Positions 22,605 through 27,461 of a stretch of DNA of 27,461 nt are shown here, piece by piece (position 1 is the first letter of the stretch; the number at the start of each line of letters is the position of its first letter). The notes beneath the pieces were generated by a model that was not told where the DNA came from, did no database searches, and saw nothing but the letters and a program-made list of their open reading frames with translations. The stretch is from NCBI GenBank assembly GCA_002373875.1, contig DFKQ01000002.1, forward strand, positions 1-27,461. The letters are read 5' to 3'. A program made the translations under genes and the position numbers. This DNA comes from Lachnospiraceae bacterium UBA3641 (lineage in GTDB: Bacteria > Bacillota > Clostridia > Lachnospirales > Lachnospiraceae).

Positions 22605-23482
22605 TACCACAAGCCCTCCGGAGTATCAGTCTTTACATCTATTGAATCACAGACGATCTTTGTCCTGCCGGGATCAATGACATCCTTCTGTATTACAAGA
22701 TGCCCGATCCTGTCTGCTGCTATCTGTCCGCTCTTTGGATTGAATACGCTCTCGATCCCGCCCCTGATATCCGCTTCAACATCGGAATATTCAAAGGCGA
22801 GCGTTGTATTGATAAGCCTGCAGTTCTTCATGACAAGATTATCAATATAGCACATTCCCTGAAGGCTCTCTATCGTGCAGTCTATAAAGGTCAGGTTCTT
22901 TGCATTCCATCCCAGATATTCGCCTGTGACAAAACAATTCTTCACCGTTACATTATCCGTATTCCAGAAAGCATCCTTGGATGCCAGGTGCGAATCGGAT
23001 ATCTCCATGTTGACAACACCATCAAAGCTGTAATTCCCTATAAGATCGATATCCGAAGCCTTCACGTTGCTGCAGCCCATGGCGAAATAATCACCGGTCG
23101 CCCTGACAGATTCGAGAGTAACATCGGTGCAGTTCCAGAGAGTCTCTTCCGCATGAGGGATCAAAACATTGCTGAGGGTTATGTCCCTACATCTGCGGAA
23201 GTTCTTGGGAGCTTCCACTATCGCATTTTTCATGCTGAAATTATCGGTATACCACACACCCGCCCTTGCCATATCAAAAAAGGTCACCTTTTCGAGTTCA
23301 ACCCCCTTGCAGTACCAGAAGGGGTATTTATATCTGAACAGGCATTCCCTTGCAGTTATATTGCAGGCTTCCTTAAGCGGTGACTCACCATCCTCGAAGA
23401 CACAGCCGTCAAGAACGATATCCCTGCTGCCGAATAGCGCTCTCTCCTCAGTAAACTTTTTGTCTTTTATTTCTTTTTTCAT
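22604..23482 (-). CDS. DUF3737 family right-handed beta-helix protein
   Basis: Cytoplasmic-looking protein of 292 aa with no signal peptide or membrane segment. It opens with the family-like pattern FTEERALFGSRDIVLDGCVF, then ESPLKEACNI and KYPFWYC. The rest is a series of short strands with alternating Asn, Cys and Val (DNVTVKNC, KNLTFIDCTI, DNLVMKNC), as expected for a pectate-lyase-like beta-helix. The family's function is unknown. The start has AAAGGATGG upstream. The stop codon overlaps the ATG of the PatB-like lyase by one base. I recall the two families occurring together elsewhere, which hints at a shared pathway. Confidence 0.85.
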   Translation of the reverse strand: MKKEIKDKKFTEERALFGSRDIVLDGCVFEDGESPLKEACNITARECLFRYKYPFWYCKGVELEKVTFFDMARAGVWYTDNFSMKNAIVEAPKNFRRCRDITLSNVLIPHAEETLWNCTDVTLESVRATGDYFAMGCSNVKASDIDLIGNYSFDGVVNMEISDSHLASKDAFWNTDNVTVKNCFVTGEYLGWNAKNLTFIDCTIESLQGMCYIDNLVMKNCRLINTTLAFEYSDVEADIRGGIESVFNPKSGQIAADRIGHLVIQKDVIDPGRTKIVCDSIDVKTDTPEGLW

Positions 23483-23550
23483 AAATCAAACCATCCTTTT
23501 TTAAGATATGATCTACCCTTATTACAACACATCCTCAGAACAGCATTCCA

Positions 23551-25683
23551 TCAGTTCTCCAGTTCAAAATCCCCGGGCTGAAGCAGCGACATGTCCGCGT
23601 CCGGTTGGGCAACGAGGCGGCGGGACTGATTAAGTATGGCCTCCTCTATCTTATTTCTTACAAGGCGTCCGTTTCCGGCTTCACGGGCATTGTTAAGCTG
23701 AGTTGCGTTAAAGAAATCAAGAAGCGGCTGCTCGGCCTCCTTATCAATGACATAGCCCTTGGATCTTGCGGTTATACGCGCTATTGCAAGGAGTTCATCT
23801 CCGGTATAGTCCGGAAAGTCGATAATATTGGGAAAACGGCTCTTAAGACCGGAATTAGCCTCAAGAAAGTCCTCCATCTCCTTGCTGTAGCCTGCAAGTA
23901 TGACTATGAGGTTATCTCTGTTATCCTCTATTGCCTTAACAAGTGTATCAATAGCTTCCAGCCCGAAGGAATCCTCATCCCCACGATACAGGCTGTAGGC
24001 CTCATCAATAAAGAGGACACCTCCGATGGCTGACTTTACCACCTGATTTACCAGAGGTGCCGTGTGTCCCACATACCTCCCAACCAGATCACCTCTGGAT
24101 ACCTCCACAAGCTGACCGCCTGACAGAATGCCGATGGCCTTAAGATACCGGGACACTATACGGGCAATGGTTGTCTTGCCTGTTCCGGGATTACCGGTAA
24201 AGATCATATGCCGGTTGAGCTCTCCTGCCTTAAGACCTTCCTCCCGTCTTCTCTTTTGTACCTCGTAGTACTCCTTAAGTCCGTGGATATAGTCCTTGAT
24301 CTTTGTAAGTCCGACAATTCCATCAAGCTCCTTCTCAACTGCATCCAATTCACCGCTGTAGCCACCGGGCAGATACTCACTCATGGTAAACCTCTCACCC
24401 CCGGTCACTATTTTCGTTCCGTCTTCATCGCAGGCAATACCCACCGGTTCCTTTAACCCGTCTTCACTCTCAAGCATGCACTCGGAAAGTGCAGTAAGAG
24501 CCTCATCGTAGGCATCTATCACCCCTTTAAGGGCCCGGCCCCTTCCGGTGCATGACAGTGCGTATCTGTCATAGGTCTCATCTATGTTAAGTTCACAGCC
24601 CAGCTGCTTTTTAACCCTTGCCTTAAGGCCTTCGTGCAATTCCCTGCCTACAGCCGCAATCGCCTCATCCGTAAGAACAGCGGTCTGACATATATCTCCA
24701 AGAGAATTGACAAAAGGTGCTCCCATAATGTCTGCGAGCTTCGAAACCGGTTCATCGCCCAGGAATACAAGATACTTACCCGGAGCCTCAAGCGATCCTA
24801 CGGTCTCGCCCGCCAGGGCGTTGGTCACGCTCACCAGTTGTCCGTTCTGCATAACATATCTCTCATTCAGCCTGCTCTCCCCTGTGGCCGCAAGGTCTGC
24901 GAGTCTTGTAAGAAAGGCAACATTACAGGAAGCGAAGTTCTCAAAAAGGATCACCGGCTCCCTACTCTTAAGGGCGGAATAAAGATCCTGAACGAAGAGC
25001 TTCTCCTCAGCCGGTGTGGGATACAGGGCCAGATCCATCCTGTATATTCCCCCGTCCGTCAATACACCTCTCTTATTAAGCTCCTGTGTTATAAGGGAAA
25101 GCGAATAATGCCTTCCGCTGCATGAGGGTCCTGTAATGTAGATGCTGTTTAAGGCGTCATTACTGTCCCTTTCCGACACAAGGGGTCTCTTGAAGGCGAT
25201 CACAAGCTTTTTTATGTATTCATCCTGTCCGAAAACCTTCTCCTTAAGCCTGTCATTAAGACCAACGAACTTCTCTATAAGTTTATCATCACCCGCAAGT
25301 CCGGGCCTTACTTCCGATGACTTTGCAGCCGGTGTCCCAGTCTTTGCGGAAAACTCAAAATCAGACTTTATGTTTTTATTAAGTTCACTTAATGTCGCAT
25401 TTATCTCATCGGCATTGGACTTTAGCGTACTTTCAAGCCGGTTAATGTCAGCCATTGCGGCTTCGGCATTTTCAGAGGCTCCTGCCATCATGGAGTTCCC
25501 GCTGTCTATGATCGGACTTAAAGGCTTCTGGCCCGTCCGCTCCATAGTTATTACCGAGAGGTTGTCATAAAGGGTCCCCCCGTATTTTTTCTGCCGTCTT
25601 TTTGCGGCCTCAATATCATTTACCGTGTAATTAGCCTTGTTCGAACCAAACATTCTGTTCATCTGCTCTTCAAAATCGCTCAT
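23551..25683 (-). CDS. Two-module AAA+ ATPase, degenerate Clp-like module plus CbbX/SpoVK-type module
   Basis: Cytoplasmic protein of 710 aa. The C-terminal half (about 450-705) is an intact CbbX/SpoVK-type AAA+ domain: Walker A GNPGTGKTT (497-505), Walker B VLFIDEAYSL (Asp560-Glu561), a sensor-1 strand ILAGYS and the arginine-finger region SRFP (Arg616). The N-terminal half (about 145-400) resembles a ClpA/B D2 module (VFGQDEYIKKL, GIYRMDL). Its Walker A is GPSCSGRHYS without the Lys, and its Walker B is ILFENF without Asp-Glu, so it should not hydrolyse ATP. A helical region precedes it (about 65-110). It starts 44 nt after the dehydrogenase gene and 68 nt before the DUF3737 gene. A remodelling role is likely; the target is unknown. 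Confidence 0.88.
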   Translation of the reverse strand: MSDFEEQMNRMFGSNKANYTVNDIEAAKRRQKKYGGTLYDNLSVITMERTGQKPLSPIIDSGNSMMAGASENAEAAMADINRLESTLKSNADEINATLSELNKNIKSDFEFSAKTGTPAAKSSEVRPGLAGDDKLIEKFVGLNDRLKEKVFGQDEYIKKLVIAFKRPLVSERDSNDALNSIYITGPSCSGRHYSLSLITQELNKRGVLTDGGIYRMDLALYPTPAEEKLFVQDLYSALKSREPVILFENFASCNVAFLTRLADLAATGESRLNERYVMQNGQLVSVTNALAGETVGSLEAPGKYLVFLGDEPVSKLADIMGAPFVNSLGDICQTAVLTDEAIAAVGRELHEGLKARVKKQLGCELNIDETYDRYALSCTGRGRALKGVIDAYDEALTALSECMLESEDGLKEPVGIACDEDGTKIVTGGERFTMSEYLPGGYSGELDAVEKELDGIVGLTKIKDYIHGLKEYYEVQKRRREEGLKAGELNRHMIFTGNPGTGKTTIARIVSRYLKAIGILSGGQLVEVSRGDLVGRYVGHTAPLVNQVVKSAIGGVLFIDEAYSLYRGDEDSFGLEAIDTLVKAIEDNRDNLIVILAGYSKEMEDFLEANSGLKSRFPNIIDFPDYTGDELLAIARITARSKGYVIDKEAEQPLLDFFNATQLNNAREAGNGRLVRNKIEEAILNQSRRLVAQPDADMSLLQPGDFELEN

Positions 25684-25727
25684 GATCTTCTCCGTAATGA
25701 GTCAAAAGATACGTCCCCTGACTCTCC

Positions 25728-26786
25728 TTAGAAAATTTCTTCCATCTGTGCGTATATTTCCCTAAGTCTCCCGGTGCTCAGATCGGTCTCATTCAATATG
25801 GTATATCTGTCAGGCCGGCTCGCTGCAGCGCCCTGCCACGCCTGTACGAAGATATCCTCTGTCACACCGTTGGCCGAAGGCTTCACAGGGATCGCGTAGC
25901 GTTTAATCGCCCTTACAAGTTTATCTGTCTTTCTGCCCTGAAATATGCATGCCGGATATGTGCCCATGGCCGTGGCTATACCATGGGGAACAGCAGTCGC
26001 TTCCGAATGATTCTCTTCAAGGGCATGGCAGAACAGATGCTCAGATCCGCTGCTTGGCCTTGAACAGCCCGCTATCTCCATGGCCAGTCCGCCCATTACC
26101 AATGCATCCGTAAGCCTGCGTATAAAGCTCTTGCTTTTCAGTTCCTCCATCTCGCCGTGAAGCATGCTGTCGCAGGCCATATGAGAGATCATACAGGCAA
26201 AATCATCCACCTTATCACCCACCCTTCTGCCTGCCAGCTTCCAATCATGAATTGCCGTATATTTTGATACAGTATCTCCTATACCGGCCAGGAGCTGACG
26301 GTCCGGCGCACTCTTTATCACATTGATGTCAACTATTATCGCATCGGGTATTGTACACCTGAAGCTCTTCCTCGCCTTCCCTTCCGTCCCGAGGACCGAT
26401 ACAGGGGATGCAAGGGAATCATTGGAAAGAGTGGTCGGAAGCGATATCAGCCTGGTCTTTGAAACGAAGGCAGCAAATTTGGCAAGATCCAATACCGTTC
26501 CTCCACCGAAACCTATCACCAGCTTAATATCGTTCATTATTATATATTTAGCCAGCCTGACTGCGCTGTCATAGTCCGTTTTCCCGATCAGATACAACTC
26601 ACTTTGGGGGAAATCATTCCCCACATCATCAAGGATCTCTCCGAAAATACTCTTGAGATTTTCCTCGGTCACAATGATGGTCCTTGAATTCTTAAGCTCC
26701 GGAAATACATCCTTCATACATTCCGGTATATCGTTAAAAATCCCCTCCGCAACCACAAGATGATAGGGTAATCTGAATCTGTTCAC
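25728..26786 (-). CDS. Glycerol-1-phosphate dehydrogenase-like iron-containing alcohol dehydrogenase family protein
   Basis: Protein of 352 aa of the G1PDH/dehydroquinate-synthase-like fold. It has the NAD(P)-binding GFGGGTVLDLAKFAA (92-106) and the LPTTLSNDSLASP segment (116-128). Metal ligands are Asp171 in GIGDTVSKYTAIHDWK, His250 in GSEHLFCH and His268 in VPHG. The closest named group is AraM/EgsA, which reduces dihydroxyacetone phosphate to sn-glycerol 1-phosphate using Ni or Zn. The exact substrate is inferred. DHAP is also the substrate of the nearby tpiA product. The start codon is GTG with AGAGGAG upstream. It has its own promoter and a leader hairpin and probably begins an operon with the AAA+ gene. 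Confidence 0.8.
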   Translation of the reverse strand: MNRFRLPYHLVVAEGIFNDIPECMKDVFPELKNSRTIIVTEENLKSIFGEILDDVGNDFPQSELYLIGKTDYDSAVRLAKYIIMNDIKLVIGFGGGTVLDLAKFAAFVSKTRLISLPTTLSNDSLASPVSVLGTEGKARKSFRCTIPDAIIVDINVIKSAPDRQLLAGIGDTVSKYTAIHDWKLAGRRVGDKVDDFACMISHMACDSMLHGEMEELKSKSFIRRLTDALVMGGLAMEIAGCSRPSSGSEHLFCHALEENHSEATAVPHGIATAMGTYPACIFQGRKTDKLVRAIKRYAIPVKPSANGVTEDIFVQAWQGAAASRPDRYTILNETDLSTGRLREIYAQMEEIF

Positions 26787-26828
26787 TTTTATCTCCTCTT
26801 ACTGATATATGCTTTATACGTTTTTACG

Positions 26829-26865
26829 ATGCCTGACAAAAACCAAAACCGCAACAGTCAGGCAT
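26829..26865 (-). promoter_or_regulatory. Hairpin in the leader of the dehydrogenase gene
   Basis: A perfect 9-bp stem (ATGCCTGAC with GTCAGGCAT) with a 19-nt loop lies between the promoter and the ribosome binding site. No U tract follows, so it is not a standard terminator. It may protect the 5' end or bind a regulator. Confidence 0.5.
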
Positions 26866-26877
26866 AGCAATACAGAA

Positions 26878-26906
26878 ATTATACCAACAAATGGCATCTC
26901 CTGCAA
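26878..26906 (-). promoter_or_regulatory. Promoter of the dehydrogenase operon
   Basis: On the minus strand TTGCAG (26901-26906) and TATAAT (26878-26883) are 17 nt apart. The predicted start is near 26871, giving a leader of about 85 nt before the GTG codon. Confidence 0.7.
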
Positions 26907-26939
26907 TTTAATTTACATTTCAGTAACTTCGTATAAAGA

Positions 26940-27323
26940 TCACAAACGGTCGTTGCCCTTGCCGGATTCGATACGCTTAACGTATTCATCCGGGTCCTTT
27001 ATCATATTCGAAAACTCCATGAAGGCATTAAGAACAAGGCTTTCTTTATTACATGCTTCAGGGTTCTTGCCAAGCTCTCTTACAAGATTGTATTTATCCA
27101 TCTGCCATACGTAAATGTCCGACATCCCGTAACCGCGGATCTTCAGCCTGTCAAGAAATGTATGATTATCCGCATAATAGACAAATTCATCATAGAGCGC
27201 ACCTTCATTAATAAGGCGTGTCCACAGTTCATCGGCGAAGCCCTGTTCCTTAAGCGCATATTCACATAATTTATATAGAAACTCCATGGCTTTTAGCTTT
27301 CTTGCATCGTACAGTATACCCAT
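26940..27323 (-). CDS. Hypothetical protein, 127 aa
   Basis: I do not recognise a named family. The protein is soluble and mostly helical in appearance, with no signal peptide or membrane segment. The N-terminal part (MGILYDARKLKAMEFLYKLCEYALKE) looks like an amphipathic helix, and aromatic residues are frequent (EFVYYADNH, SDIYVWQMDKY). AAGGAG lies 8 nt before the ATG. It sits just after the terminator of the probable gap gene and before the promoter of the dehydrogenase operon, so it is probably transcribed alone or by readthrough. A real gene is likely; function unknown. Confidence 0.75.
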   Translation of the reverse strand: MGILYDARKLKAMEFLYKLCEYALKEQGFADELWTRLINEGALYDEFVYYADNHTFLDRLKIRGYGMSDIYVWQMDKYNLVRELGKNPEACNKESLVLNAFMEFSNMIKDPDEYVKRIESGKGNDRL

Positions 27324-27371
27324 TAAGAATCTCCTTATCCGTAAAGCGCGTATTTAGTACACATAGTCAAA

Positions 27372-27399
27372 ACAAGCCCGGCCAAAAGACCGGGCTTGT
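27372..27399 (-). terminator. Terminator of the probable gap gene
   Basis: On the minus strand ACAAGCCCGG pairs with CCGGGCTTGT (10 bp) around an 8-nt loop and is followed by TTTGACT. It lies about 20 nt past the stop codon of the partial gene at the window edge. Confidence 0.75.
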
Positions 27400-27421
27400 A
27401 TCAATCATTGTTTAATTAAGA

Positions 27422-27461
27422 TCAGCCAAGCTCAGCGAAGTACTTAATTGTACGAACCATC
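27422..27461 (-). CDS. gap: C-terminal end of glyceraldehyde-3-phosphate dehydrogenase (partial)
   Basis: Only the last 12 codons and the TGA stop are in the window. They read MVRTIKYFAELG, which matches the C-terminal helix of bacterial type I GAPDH, where (L/M)VRTxxYFA is common. The rest lies beyond the right edge. GAPDH makes the 1,3-bisphosphoglycerate used by the product of pgk about 6 kb downstream, so the assignment fits the neighbourhood, but it rests on few residues. Confidence 0.75.
   Translation of the reverse strand, partial: MVRTIKYFAELG

Noticed and set aside
22605..22610. GTG start two codons upstream for the PatB-like lyase
   Set aside because: The ATG at 22604 overlaps the preceding stop codon (TAATG) with GGAGGG at a suitable distance, a common coupling layout, so the ATG is preferred.
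26814..26897. 27-codon frame with a hydrophobic stretch and RHRKN tail (begins MPFVGIISV)
   Set aside because: AGGAG abuts the ATG with almost no spacing, and the frame overlaps the -10 element and leader hairpin of the dehydrogenase gene. A small membrane protein is possible but not supported.

Overview
The window looks like a chromosomal segment from an anaerobic low-to-mid-GC Clostridia, most likely a Lachnospiraceae-type bacterium. The reasons are Gram-positive surface machinery (class B sortase, cell-wall sorting signal, Cna_B/SpaA repeats), strong AGGAGG ribosome binding sites, near-perfect sigma-A promoters, and the character of the glycolytic and DUF3737/PatB proteins. The family-level assignment is inference. 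Every supported gene lies on the minus strand, so transcription runs from high to low coordinates.

In transcription order: the last codons of a probable gap gene (27422-27461) and its terminator; a 127-aa unknown protein; an operon-like group with a glycerol-1-phosphate dehydrogenase-like enzyme, a two-module AAA+ ATPase, a DUF3737 beta-helix protein and a PatB-type C-S lyase (26786-21447); then pgk and tpiA. These two are separated by a palindrome-rich 150-bp segment that creates a false N-terminal extension of tpiA. After the tpiA terminator comes one 15.8-kb gene for a 5256-aa wall-anchored adhesin (18876-3106), over half of the window. It is followed by a class B sortase (3006-2200).

The adhesin has a signal peptide, an acidic N-terminal region, a choice-of-anchor-A-like domain, two FctA-like pilin domains, about 37 diverged SpaA/Cna_B domains and a GPATGD sorting signal. 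The SpaA array shows a higher-order period of about six domains (about 1.9 kb).

The most unusual locus lies between the sortase and the last gene (1530-2083). A consensus promoter drives an RNA of about 520 nt that opens with a c-di-GMP-I (GEMM-I) riboswitch signature. The matching 3' strands of the aptamer helices (P1 and P3) are found only about 240 nt later, so the aptamer appears to carry a very large insertion in its P3 arm. No convincing coding sequence follows: the RNA holds two near-identical 27-nt repeats with Shine-Dalgarno-like cores and ends at a hairpin terminator. A separate consensus promoter then drives a substrate-binding lipoprotein gene (1400-138). The locus therefore looks like a c-di-GMP-responsive noncoding RNA beside an adhesin/sortase pair. 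Since c-di-GMP commonly controls adhesin display, a functional link is plausible but unproven.
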